A DNA stretch of 46,572 nt from the NCBI GenBank assembly GCA_016939335.1, contig JAFGHC010000037.1, forward strand, positions 1 to 46,572, in the 5' to 3' direction. The notes beneath the pieces were generated by a model. It was given only the letters and a program-made list of their open reading frames with translations. It made no database searches and was not told the DNA's origin. Source of the stretch: Candidatus Saganbacteria bacterium (GTDB lineage: Bacteria > Margulisbacteria > WOR-1 > O2-12-FULL-45-9 > XYB2-FULL-48-7). Positions 8,782 through 16,302 of this stretch are shown one piece after another; positions within the stretch are counted from its first letter, which is position 1; each line of letters starts with the position of its first letter. The translations under genes were made by a program, and so were the position numbers.

Positions 8782-11706
8782 TTATGACTTCTTCTCTTTT
8801 ATTCGATCGTATTTTCCTTCCTCAACCAGTTCCCATCCTTTTTTCAACTTTAACTGTCCTTTGATATATGCGCGGACCTTCTGTTTTGTGCCCTCATCGA
8901 TCTCGACGCCGTTTTCCTTGATGCTATCCCAATAGATTCGGGCTCCATTGCTGGACTCATAAGCGACCTTGATCCTTTCTTTGGCCAGATTGACCAGGGC
9001 CGGGCTAAGCGCCGCTTTTTTCTCGCCGCCGCCGGTGCCTTTGGCTTTGGTCGCCGGTTGGGCGGCTTCGGCCGCTTTGGTCTCGCCCTTAATCGTTTCC
9101 ACCATTTCTTTTTGCAGTCTCTTGATAATGGCTTCAATCTCTTTATTGGCGGCTTTGGCGGTTTTGTCCTTACCGGCAATCCTGGTAGAGGAGATGGCCT
9201 GGTTGGCATCACTCATACCTTTCTTGGCTCTTTCGCGGTATTCGATGGCCTTCTGTTTGTCGCCGGCCTCCGCTTCGCCGGTGGCCGCTTTCTTGTAAGC
9301 TTCCTTGTAGTCGGCGAAGGCGGCTTCGCGTTCCGGGTTGGTCTTGGCCTGTTCCAGCTTCACTTCCGCCCGGTACATGTAGGCGGCGGCAAGCTCAAGG
9401 GCCGAGTACTTGGCCGGTTCTTTGATCGCCGCGTCCATCGGGGCGGTCTCTTTCAGGCGTTCGCTGGCGAGGACAAATTTGGCCTCCGCCTTGGTCAGGG
9501 AAACGGAAGAGACGTTACCGGCCCTGTCAGTTTTCGTCCAGGCGATCTTGCTCCCATCAGGGATGGCATTAATTATGGTGTAAGCCAGGTCTTTTTCCGA
9601 CTGTTTTTCTGACTTGGCCAGTTCCAGGGCCAGCTGGAACTTGTAGGCATAAACGTTCCCCTTCAGGCCGGTCTTGACCTCGCTGTCCAGCCCATCAGCC
9701 AGTTTTTCACAACTGTTGTATTCATCGATCAGGCTGACCAGGGTCTTATTATCGATCGCCAGCTTCAGGGCGGTCTGCAGGGATTCCTTGAGGATCTCCA
9801 GGGCCTGGGTTGAACCCTTTAATTCGGAATAATTCTTTTTGTATATCTCAAGCGCTTCGGTTGGCTTCTTGGCTAACTGGAGTTTCGAGAGCAACTCGCG
9901 CTGTTTCTGGTCATCGGCCTTTTCGCTCTTTTCTCCTTTGCTTTCCTCGCTCTTCACCTTCGCTTCCTTGACCCACTCGCCGAAGTCCTCGGCGCTGGTC
10001 TCGGGTTTGCGGGGCTTGAAGGGAGCGATTTTGCCCTGGTTGACCAGGCTCTTCAGCTCCGGCACATGGAAGACCGCGTAATTGCCGGTCATGCTGGCCA
10101 TAGCCGAGCGGAAAGTGAAGACGCCGACCTCGTCGGCCGAGGTGACCGCGCCGCGCTTGATCTGGGCGGTCAGCAGGGCGAACAAGTCGGCCTGCATCAG
10201 CGCCTTGAGGGCGGACAATTTACCGCCGATCTCGTTCTCGGAGAGGCCGGCGAGTCCGTCGAAATTCGCCAGGCCGGCGCGGGCGGCGGCGGTCAGTTCG
10301 CCAATCTTGGCGTCGATGCCGTTAAAGTCGAGGTCGACCAGGTACATCGAGCGATAGAGTTTGGCGGCATCGGCCAGCGAGATCTTGGCGTGGTCGGCAA
10401 ATGATCTCATGACCTTGACCGCTTCCCTCAATTCGTTTAGATCGAGATAACTGTCGCCGCCGGAGAGTCCGGCTCTCATATAGTTGTCGATCGCCCGGAA
10501 CAGGTCGCCGCCTTTCCCTTCCAGGTCAAAAGCTTTGGCCTCCTCTTTGCTGATCCGTCCGTCGTTCAGGGCGGTCCAAAGCCGATTGACCAAGTTCCCG
10601 TCTTTGACAATATCGGGATTGAGCGTCAGGATCAGATCGGCCGCTTCTTTTTGTTCCTTACTTAAACCATCAGGATAGCGGATGGTAATGGCTGGTTTCG
10701 GCTCGCTGACGGCCTTGCTGTTAACATCAATTACCACTGTTTCAAACCTGGGGTCGGGCACCCCCTCGGTCCGGCGCATCGTCAAAACCCCGTTTTTCTC
10801 TTCGATATAAAAATCGCTCCCCGGCAGCCCTTTATTCGCCTTGATCTGCCAGGGACCGGCGCCGTCGCGCTTGATCAGGACGACATAGGTGTTGACCCCC
10901 TTATGCATCTTGAAACTGATCAGTTTCTGGTTGTAGTCCAGGCGGACGTAACCGAGCAAAGGTTGAAGCCGCTCCGGGTCGACCGCCGAGGCATCTTCTT
11001 TAATAAGTTCAATCAGCCGCTGCCCGATCAGCTCTTTGAGGCGCTCGTTATTTTTGACGTACCCTTTTTCTTCCAGCGCCAGCAGGTCGGGGAAATCGGC
11101 CCCCGCGATCTTCTTGGCAGTTTCCCGGACCAGCCGGTCGTTGTCTGCCGATCTTTTGACCGTTTCACCGGCCGCCTTGGTCGATTCAACGATCTCATTG
11201 TATTCCGGCCTTAGCTTAATGACTGTCCCCAGCATGACTTGGTAAGCGCGGTCGGCCTCTTCGAATTTAGCCTTGGTTTCCGCGCTTGGTTTTTCCGCGT
11301 ATTCTGCCGCGCTCTTTTTCAGGTTGGACAAGGCGTCATTGGCTTCCTTGGAGTAGCAGGCGGCTTCATCTTTCCCGAGGGCCCCGAAAATGGCGCTGAT
11401 CAAGTCTTCGCCGGTCAGCGTTTCGGAGACCTTTGCCAGGATCGCCTTGAGCTGTTCCGCCGAAATGTTTTTGAGCGCTTTTTTCACTTCCGCTAGATTG
11501 TAGCGCTGGCTGCCGTTGTTCAGTATGGAGTAAAGTTTGTTGAAGATGACCTTAGCCTTTTCCCGATCCTTGGGTTCGCCCAGTCTGGAAATGTCGATGT
11601 CGATCTCGAGCTTTGTCTTGAGCAGGTCACGGCTGCCCGAAGTTGACTTCAGGCTTATTTGCGTCAGCGCCGCATCCAATTTCAAGGAATTCGCTCCTTC
11701 CACCAT
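8782..11706 (-). CDS. Large helical protein of unknown function, 974 aa
   Basis: A single frame of 974 codons with a good GAGGAGG about nine bases before the ATG. The family is not recognised and no signal peptide is seen. The composition is mostly Ala/Lys/Glu helical. Around residue 419 the segment GGDSYLDLNELREAV resembles an EF-hand or dockerin-type calcium loop, with a second Asp-rich turn (DLDFNGID) near 460. A Lys/Glu/Ser-rich linker lies near 590, and the C-terminal third looks TPR-like. The segment LRPEYNEIVES near residue 166 resembles LRPECNELIGL near residue 2604 of the downstream giant protein, suggesting a shared domain. It is upstream in the same strand and only 34 bp from the giant gene, so the pair probably acts together, perhaps as a structural assembly. 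That role is inference. Confidence 0.75.
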   Translation of the reverse strand: MVEGANSLKLDAALTQISLKSTSGSRDLLKTKLEIDIDISRLGEPKDREKAKVIFNKLYSILNNGSQRYNLAEVKKALKNISAEQLKAILAKVSETLTGEDLISAIFGALGKDEAACYSKEANDALSNLKKSAAEYAEKPSAETKAKFEEADRAYQVMLGTVIKLRPEYNEIVESTKAAGETVKRSADNDRLVRETAKKIAGADFPDLLALEEKGYVKNNERLKELIGQRLIELIKEDASAVDPERLQPLLGYVRLDYNQKLISFKMHKGVNTYVVLIKRDGAGPWQIKANKGLPGSDFYIEEKNGVLTMRRTEGVPDPRFETVVIDVNSKAVSEPKPAITIRYPDGLSKEQKEAADLILTLNPDIVKDGNLVNRLWTALNDGRISKEEAKAFDLEGKGGDLFRAIDNYMRAGLSGGDSYLDLNELREAVKVMRSFADHAKISLADAAKLYRSMYLVDLDFNGIDAKIGELTAAARAGLANFDGLAGLSENEIGGKLSALKALMQADLFALLTAQIKRGAVTSADEVGVFTFRSAMASMTGNYAVFHVPELKSLVNQGKIAPFKPRKPETSAEDFGEWVKEAKVKSEESKGEKSEKADDQKQRELLSKLQLAKKPTEALEIYKKNYSELKGSTQALEILKESLQTALKLAIDNKTLVSLIDEYNSCEKLADGLDSEVKTGLKGNVYAYKFQLALELAKSEKQSEKDLAYTIINAIPDGSKIAWTKTDRAGNVSSVSLTKAEAKFVLASERLKETAPMDAAIKEPAKYSALELAAAYMYRAEVKLEQAKTNPEREAAFADYKEAYKKAATGEAEAGDKQKAIEYRERAKKGMSDANQAISSTRIAGKDKTAKAANKEIEAIIKRLQKEMVETIKGETKAAEAAQPATKAKGTGGGEKKAALSPALVNLAKERIKVAYESSNGARIYWDSIKENGVEIDEGTKQKVRAYIKGQLKLKKGWELVEEGKYDRIKEKKS

Positions 11707-11751
11707 AAATTTTTCTCCTCCTCAATTATCCCGACTTCGCTCGCTATAAAC

Positions 11752-11802
11752 AAAAAGCCAAGAATCCCGAACAGACACGCTGCCTGTTCTTGATCCTTGG
11801 CC
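11752..11802 (-). terminator. Hairpin plus T-run in the leader of the 974-aa/giant operon
   Basis: On the minus strand GCCAAG...CTTGGC encloses an inner GAACAG...CTGTTC stem and is followed by TTTTTG. It lies 45-95 bases before the start of the 974-aa gene and after no visible upstream gene on this strand. It therefore looks like a leader terminator or attenuator. A smaller hairpin (CCGGA/TCCGG) precedes it. The hairpin could alternatively be a mobile palindrome. Confidence 0.5.
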
Positions 11803-11900
11803 TCTAAAACAAACCCCCGGAAACAGGCAATCCGGTAATCTGTTAATCTGCTTTCACTAATATTATCGGGCCAACCCCCGAAAAACTTGCATGCTTTTTT

Positions 11901-11994
11901 TACTTCCCGAATGCCCGAATTAATGCTCGAATTTCCGAACATAACTTCTCGAATATTCGTGTATTCGTGCCCAAATTCGAGCATTAGGGAAGTA
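11901..11994. repeat. Inverted repeat in the spacer upstream of YcaO
   Basis: TACTTCCC at 11901 pairs with GGGAAGTA at 11987. AATGCTCGAATTT at 11922 pairs with AAATTCGAGCATT at 11973. The interior repeats CGAAT words. It resembles a small inverted-repeat (MITE-like) insertion made of the same CGAAAT-type micro-repeat seen in dnaE. The YcaO promoter lies at its right edge. Confidence 0.55.
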
Positions 11995-12006
11995 ATCTGC
12001 TATAAT
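11976..12006 (+). promoter_or_regulatory. Extended -10 promoter of the YcaO gene
   Basis: TGC-TATAAT at 11998-12006 is a perfect extended -10. Only a poor -35 (TTCGAG, 19 bases upstream) is visible. Transcription should begin near 12013, at the second in-frame ATG, giving a leaderless message. Confidence 0.55.
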
Positions 12007-12013
12007 GCCTGCC

Positions 12014-13447
12014 ATGAGCGGATTCCGGTTAAAAAGCTGTCCCAAGGGGTACACCGTCGACCAGGACAAAACGGTCGCCCCGACCGAAACGGTCAAAAAC
12101 GCCCTCGAACGGCTCAAAAAGCGGTTTGACCTTTCGGGCCTCAAGATCGAACGCCGGGCCGACGCGATCGAGGGGGCCTATTCGTTCTCCAGCATCAGCG
12201 ACCAGCTGACCGCCAGCGGTAAAGGGCTGACCCCCGAGCAATCGCAGGCCAGCGCCATCATGGAGTTCGCCGAGCGCTATTCCTGGCTCCATTTCGACTG
12301 TGAAAAATACGAGGGTTATACGGTCAAAAAGCACAGCGAAATAGTGCAGGGCAAGGTGCCGACCGTTCAGCCCGGCTACTTCCTCAATAACTTCGTCGAC
12401 CTCCGGGAACCGGAAAAGCTGACGGAAGAGATCGTCGGGATTCCCCTGAAGTGGATCAAGGCGCTGTCGCTCAACGACTACAGCGAGTTTTACTACCTAA
12501 TCAACTGGCACAATTACATCTTCACCTCGAACGGCCTGGCGACCGGCAACGCCATGGAAGAGGCGATCATCCAGGCCCTTTGCGAGCTGATCGAGCGGGA
12601 GAATATCACCCGCCTCCTGCGCGACAAGCGGGTGGGGAACAACGTCGACCAGGCCAGCATAACTAACCCGCTAATCAGGAAAGTACTCGACAACGCGGCG
12701 GCTGACGGCATCAGTTTTGTGATCAAGGACATCTCCTTCGATTTCGGCGTGCCGACTTTTCTGGTTTACGGGACGAGAGAGGCGAGCAAGGGCAAACTGA
12801 CCTACAAGGGGGCCGGGCAGGGAGCGCACCCCAATCCGGAAAAGGCCCTGATCCGCGCTCTCTCGGAATACTTCGAGAGCTATTCGCTAATGAAGCGGAT
12901 CGATGACGAGGTCCGGATGGATTGGCGGCGGATCGTTCTCCGGATGCCGCGCAAGCATTACGGCTTCCTGGTTACCCTGAACCCGGAGATGATCGAGGAA
13001 AAACGGAACAAGGTCGTCAAGCTCTCCGAACTGCGCGACTGGAGCCGGCCGGACATCAAGGATGAGATCGAAGCGATCATGGGAAAACTGGCCAGGTTCG
13101 GCCACCGGGTTTTCTTCGTCGACAAGACCCATCCGGAGCTGCAGATACCGGTCTGCCGCCTGTTCATTCCAGACTTCCGCACCGTGATCGTCGCGGAACT
13201 CGAGGACCTCTGGTTCATTTTAAGCGAGGTCTATTTTGAGGCCGGCAACGAGGAGGCTTCCGTCAAATATTTCAAGAAATCACTCCTTAAACAGTCTTTC
13301 CATCTGAACCAGATGGTTCTGGCCAAACCCCGGCTGATGTTCCGGGAGAACTACAAAGAGACTTTGCTGGCCGCGGGCGTGTTCAAGAGGGACGCTTACG
13401 AGATGCTGAGAAAAATGGTGCGGGAGATACCAGCGCTCAAACTGTGA
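12014..13447 (+). CDS. YcaO-domain protein
   Basis: The protein (477 aa from this start; 480 from the ATG at 12005) has a YcaO domain over about residues 55-360. It shows the acidic ATP-binding helices: SGKGLTPEQSQASAIMEF, MEEAIIQALCELIEREN and the C-terminal GAHPNPEKALIRALSEYFE. YcaO enzymes use ATP to activate backbone amides, forming azolines or thioamides. The C-terminal 75 residues contain a TPR-like helix pair (LSEVYFEAGNEEASVKYFKKSLL). No precursor peptide, TfuA or dehydrogenase partner is visible next to it, so the substrate is unknown. The neighbour upstream is the divergent giant-protein operon. I chose the second ATG because the first overlaps the TATAAT box and would not be transcribed from that promoter. 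The 3' end overlaps the convergent hisA by 11 bases with no terminator. Confidence 0.8.
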   Translation: MSGFRLKSCPKGYTVDQDKTVAPTETVKNALERLKKRFDLSGLKIERRADAIEGAYSFSSISDQLTASGKGLTPEQSQASAIMEFAERYSWLHFDCEKYEGYTVKKHSEIVQGKVPTVQPGYFLNNFVDLREPEKLTEEIVGIPLKWIKALSLNDYSEFYYLINWHNYIFTSNGLATGNAMEEAIIQALCELIERENITRLLRDKRVGNNVDQASITNPLIRKVLDNAAADGISFVIKDISFDFGVPTFLVYGTREASKGKLTYKGAGQGAHPNPEKALIRALSEYFESYSLMKRIDDEVRMDWRRIVLRMPRKHYGFLVTLNPEMIEEKRNKVVKLSELRDWSRPDIKDEIEAIMGKLARFGHRVFFVDKTHPELQIPVCRLFIPDFRTVIVAELEDLWFILSEVYFEAGNEEASVKYFKKSLLKQSFHLNQMVLAKPRLMFRENYKETLLAAGVFKRDAYEMLRKMVREIPALKL

Positions 13448-14144
13448 GATCTTCGGGCTTGATCTTGCCTTCGTAAAGCGCTTTGCCGACGATACAGCCT
13501 TCGACGCCGAGCTCTTTGAGCTTGAGGATATCTTCTTTCGACGAAATGCCGCCCGAGGCGATCACTGCCACGCCGGTCGCTGCGGCAAAGGCCCTGATCC
13601 CCTCGAAATTGGGCCCGGCCAGCATGCCGTCGCGGCTGATCTCGGTGTAGATGAAGCGGCGCACGCCGAGGCCGATCGCTTCTTTGGCCAGGGTCAGGAC
13701 GTCCTTTTTGCTGACGTACATCCAGCCCTCGGCCGCCGCGAAGTTCCCCTTGGCGTCGATCGCCACGGCGATCCGGTCGTCGAATTTCTCGCAGACGCTC
13801 GAGAGCAGGTTGGGGTTCTTGATGGCGGTCGTCCCCAGGATGATCCGGTCGGCGCCGTAGCCGAGCAGCTCGGAGATCGTCGTGAAGTTCCTGATCCCGC
13901 CGCCGGCCTGGACCGGGAGGCCGGCCTCCTTGATGATCGTTTTGATCAGGGCGATGTTCTCCGGCGTGCCGGTGCGCGCCCCGTCGAGATCGACGACGTG
14001 CAGCCGCCGCGCCCCGGCGGCGGCCCATTGCCGGGCCACGTCGACCGGGTCGGGCGAATAAATTATGGGCGACTCGTAGCGCCCCTGCTTGAGCCGCACG
14101 CACTTGCCGCCGAGGATATCGATCGCCGGGATTACTTCAAACAT
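13437..14144 (-). CDS. hisA: HisA, ProFAR isomerase
   Basis: Phosphoribosylformimino-5-aminoimidazole carboxamide ribotide isomerase, a cytoplasmic enzyme of histidine synthesis. The 235-residue length is normal. Both halves of the TIM barrel carry the expected catalytic aspartates: in AIDILGGKCVRL near the N-terminus and in VAIDAKG in the second half. The phosphate-binding GGGIRN and ASGGISS loops are present. It starts 13 bases inside the end of hisH, so the two are translationally coupled. hisF, the usual next gene, is not present; the convergent YcaO gene follows instead. No terminator is visible between them. Confidence 0.95.
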   Translation of the reverse strand: MFEVIPAIDILGGKCVRLKQGRYESPIIYSPDPVDVARQWAAAGARRLHVVDLDGARTGTPENIALIKTIIKEAGLPVQAGGGIRNFTTISELLGYGADRIILGTTAIKNPNLLSSVCEKFDDRIAVAIDAKGNFAAAEGWMYVSKKDVLTLAKEAIGLGVRRFIYTEISRDGMLAGPNFEGIRAFAAATGVAVIASGGISSKEDILKLKELGVEGCIVGKALYEGKIKPEDLTV

Positions 14145-14758
14145 AATTTCCCAAAGTTTTTGAGGACCTTAAGTCCCGCGGCACCGCTTTTTTCCGGATG
14201 GAACTGGATGCCGTAAATATTGTCTTTCCAGACCGCCGAGACGAATTCTAGCCCATAATCGGTCCTGGTTGCAACTACCGGTTCGTCTTTCGGGATGACA
14301 TAATAGGAATGGGCAAAATAGAACGTGGTCCCATCCTCGAGCCCGTCAAGGATCGGGGCCTGGCGTTTGATCAGGAGACGGTTCCAGCCCATATGGGGAA
14401 CGCTCTGGCCCGACCAGGGAGTGCCGGCGAAATCGAACTTTTTGACCGCGCCCGGCAGGATCGCCAGCCCCTTTTCTTTGCCTTCTTCCGACGCTTCAAA
14501 TAAGTGCTGCAGGCCGAGGCAGATGCCGAGGAAAGGCTTGCCCAGGGCGATGGCTTCTTCGATCACCCCTTCGAGGGAGAGGGCGCGCAGCTCCTTGATC
14601 GCGGAGTCAAAAGAACCGACGCCGGGCAGGATCAGGCCGCTGGCCCCCCGGATGGTGTTTTTGTCCCGGGTGATCTCGGCCGCCACGCCGGCCGCCTCGC
14701 AGGCTTTCTCGACGCTGCGCAGGTTCCCTGCGCCGTAGTTTATGATGGCTAAAGACAT
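14132..14758 (-). CDS. hisH: HisH, glutamine amidotransferase subunit of IGP synthase
   Basis: HisH supplies ammonia from glutamine to HisF (not in the window) to make imidazole glycerol phosphate. The 208-residue protein is complete: YGAGNLRSV at the N-terminus, LPGVGSFDSA oxyanion region, nucleophile Cys in GICLGLQHLFE and the His-Glu of GIQFHPEKSGA. The ATG lies inside TATGTCTTTAG, a sequence that is duplicated at the other side of the DUF559 element. GAGGTG, five bases before the ATG, is part of that element's terminal repeat and seems to serve as its ribosome site. The DUF559 frame ends on the TAG that overlaps this start, so translation is probably coupled. Confidence 0.95.
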   Translation of the reverse strand: MSLAIINYGAGNLRSVEKACEAAGVAAEITRDKNTIRGASGLILPGVGSFDSAIKELRALSLEGVIEEAIALGKPFLGICLGLQHLFEASEEGKEKGLAILPGAVKKFDFAGTPWSGQSVPHMGWNRLLIKRQAPILDGLEDGTTFYFAHSYYVIPKDEPVVATRTDYGLEFVSAVWKDNIYGIQFHPEKSGAAGLKVLKNFGKLCLK

Positions 14759-15150
14759 CCGGGCACCTCATCCGCTGATGCTAAACCGGCCTCCTTCCCC
14801 ATCTTCGATGGAGAAGGGAGAGACAATTTTATTAGTTCCAAAGCTTTGCTTATGTTTTTCATGACCATGTCATTATTGAATCTCATGACTTTTATCCCGT
14901 TGGCCTCGATTATCTGCTGGCGTTCCGAATCATAACCCTTTTGTCGTTTATGAATAGGGCCGTCTAATTCTATAGCAACTTTAGCTTCGGCACAATAGAA
15001 GTCCAGAATAAAGCCTTGAAAAACGTGTTGGCGACGGAATTTTCTGCCGGTCAGATGATGGTTGCGCAGGAATTTCCAAAGATGCTTTTCTGCTTCGGTT
15101 TGCTCTTTTCTCAGTTCACGGGAACGCAAGACTTTAGCGAGCTTCGCCAT
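14749..15150 (-). CDS. DUF559 endonuclease-like protein
   Basis: The 133-residue protein is a DUF559 member, a Vsr/PD-(D/E)XK-like nuclease fold. Recognisable are LRKEQTEAEKHLWKFLRN, GRKFRRQH, the core FILDFYCAEAKVAIELDG with the D...E.D catalytic pattern, and KVMRFNNDMVMKN. Related proteins resemble very-short-patch repair endonucleases, but activity is unproven. The last 20 residues (starting LPSPSKMGKE) are not family sequence: they are the translation of the element's own inverted repeat, and the stop codon is borrowed from the duplicated junction. The start follows ATGGAGAGGGG, whose purines lie in the 3' arm of a hairpin and could be hidden when it folds. The gene sits between ROK and hisH and has no obvious link to either. 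It is probably a passenger of, or the enzyme for, the surrounding mobile element. Confidence 0.85.
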   Translation of the reverse strand: MAKLAKVLRSRELRKEQTEAEKHLWKFLRNHHLTGRKFRRQHVFQGFILDFYCAEAKVAIELDGPIHKRQKGYDSERQQIIEANGIKVMRFNNDMVMKNISKALELIKLSLPSPSKMGKEAGLASADEVPGCL

Positions 15151-15220
15151 TTGTTTTTCCCCTCTCCATGAAATGGAGAGGGGGGGCGGTTCGTGCCAGC
15201 GGGTGAGGTGCTAAAGACAT
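14749..15220 (-). mobile_element. Small terminal-inverted-repeat element carrying DUF559
   Basis: GCTAAAGACAT occurs exactly at 14748-14758 and 15210-15220. Between these copies the ends are inverted repeats: the left end reads CACCTCATCCGCTG (from 14764) and the right end, complemented, CACCTCACCCGCTG (from 15209). An AACCG block and then a hairpin follow on each side (14791-14820 and 15159-15184). The only gene inside is DUF559. Removing one repeat and the interior (about 450 bp) restores an overlap in which the ROK stop lies inside the hisH start. The repeat is therefore best read as a target-site duplication. The mechanism of movement is unknown. Confidence 0.75.
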
Positions 15221-16083
15221 AGCGCAACCGCGCCGAGGACCCCCGCTTCGTCGCCCAGTTTGGCGCGCACGATCCTGACGCTGCCCGCGGGAAGGGTGAG
15301 GGCGTATTCTTTGAACTCTTTTTTGATCGGGTTGAGCAGCAGTTCCCTCATTTTGGAAACGCCGCCGCCCAGCACGACCAGCTCGGGATTGAAAATATTG
15401 ACGAGATTGGCGATGCCGACCGCCAGGTAATGGGCCGTCCGGGCGATGACTTTCTGGGCCCTTCTGCCGCCCTGGCGGGCGGCCAGCTCGACGGAGATCG
15501 CGTCCATCCCGGCGCGCCGCCTGATGGCGGTGCCGGAGCCGAGCGCTTCCAGGCAGCCGAGGTTGCCGCAGCCGCAGCGGAAGCCCTTCGAGTCGATGAC
15601 CATGTGGCCGAACTCGCCGGCGGAGCCGATCGCGCCCCGGTAGAGTTTCCGGTCGATAATGATCCCGCCGCCGATGCCGGTCGAGATCGTTATATAAATG
15701 AAATGGCGGGCCTTTTTGCCGGCGCCGAAGTAGGCCTCGGCCAGCGCCGCGCAGTTGGCGTCGTTATCGAGGCGGACGGGGACATGAAATTCCTTTTCCA
15801 GGATCTTTTTTAAATTGACCCGCTGCCAGCCGGGGAGGTTGGGGGGTTCGATCACGACCCCTTTTTCGTAAAGGATCGGGCCGGGAACGCCGATGCCGAG
15901 GCAGGTGACTTTCTTGCGTGAGCCGCGTTTCAGGTTATAAACCGCCTTGATGATGTTATCGATGACCTGTTTCCGGCCTTTGGCCGCTTCGGTAGGGATG
16001 TTGACGTCGGTGACGATCTTGCCCTCAGGGGTCGCTAAACAAGCCGCGATCTTGGTACCGCCGAGGTCGATGCCGATTATCAT
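15211..16083 (-). CDS. ROK-family sugar kinase (glucokinase-like)
   Basis: A 290-residue ROK protein with the N-terminal phosphate loop IGIDLGGTKIAA, the sugar-binding DNDANCAALAEAYFG, the STGIGGGII loop, and the ROK zinc signature GEFGHMVIDSKG followed by CGCGNLGCLEALGSG. These proteins phosphorylate glucose or other hexoses; some are repressors, but no helix-turn-helix is present here, so it is a kinase. The closest role is glucokinase; the exact sugar is unproven. The -10 box is six bases before the ATG, implying a leaderless mRNA. The last codons (TGT CTT TAG) lie in the duplicated target of the DUF559 element. Before that insertion the gene must have overlapped hisH. Confidence 0.9.
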   Translation of the reverse strand: MIIGIDLGGTKIAACLATPEGKIVTDVNIPTEAAKGRKQVIDNIIKAVYNLKRGSRKKVTCLGIGVPGPILYEKGVVIEPPNLPGWQRVNLKKILEKEFHVPVRLDNDANCAALAEAYFGAGKKARHFIYITISTGIGGGIIIDRKLYRGAIGSAGEFGHMVIDSKGFRCGCGNLGCLEALGSGTAIRRRAGMDAISVELAARQGGRRAQKVIARTAHYLAVGIANLVNIFNPELVVLGGGVSKMRELLLNPIKKEFKEYALTLPAGSVRIVRAKLGDEAGVLGAVALCL

Positions 16084-16089
16084 GGTTTA

Positions 16090-16119
16090 AGTATAGCATA
16101 CCAAAAAATCAAATAACAA
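16090..16119 (-). promoter_or_regulatory. Promoter of the ROK kinase gene
   Basis: On the minus strand TTGTTA, 18 bases, then TGC-TATACT, ending six bases before the ATG. The predicted transcription start coincides with the start codon. The -35 lies in an AACAAAT micro-repeat. Confidence 0.55.
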
Positions 16120-16235
16120 ATAACAAATCTCAAACAATTCCAAATTTCCAAAATCCAAACAGCCAGAACATCTAATCTAATTGTTTATTGAGATTTTGGT
16201 ATTGTTTGTTATTTGATGCTTGTTATTTGTGATTT
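16105..16235. repeat. AACAAAT-type inverted micro-repeat between ROK and groES
   Basis: The left half repeats CAAATAACAAAT and CAAAATCC words. The right half repeats their complement (GAGATTTTGG, TTGTTTGTTATTTG). It forms a long imperfect, AT-rich inverted repeat between divergent genes. No gene is seen. Confidence 0.5.
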
Positions 16236-16242
16236 ATGAGGC

Positions 16243-16272
16243 TTGACATTTTTGGGCCCGGCATGCTATTAT
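16243..16272 (+). promoter_or_regulatory. groES-groEL promoter
   Basis: TTGACA at 16243-16248, an 18-base spacer, and TATTAT at 16267-16272 preceded by TGC. CIRCE starts at the last base of the -10, so HrcA bound there would block initiation. Confidence 0.8.
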
Positions 16273-16298
16273 TAGCACTCGATAGGGTGGAGTGCTAA
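16272..16298 (+). promoter_or_regulatory. CIRCE operator (HrcA site)
   Basis: TTAGCACTC, nine bases, GAGTGCTAA: a perfect match to the consensus CIRCE element that binds the heat-shock repressor HrcA. It is placed at the transcription start of groESL. hrcA itself is not in the window. Confidence 0.95.
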
Positions 16299-16302
16299 CA
16301 AG

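Noticed and set aside
11806-11900. Known riboswitch (for example cyclic di-GMP) before the giant operon
   Set aside because: The leader has hairpins and a T-run, but I could not match any conserved aptamer core by eye.
11682-11984. 100-aa minus-strand ORF upstream of the 974-aa gene
   Set aside because: It is the translation of the leader hairpin and the CGAAT inverted repeat, with no ribosome site.
13396-14103. 235-aa minus-strand ORF overlapping hisA
   Set aside because: Frame-shifted reading of hisA, extremely Arg-rich; the hisA frame has all catalytic motifs.
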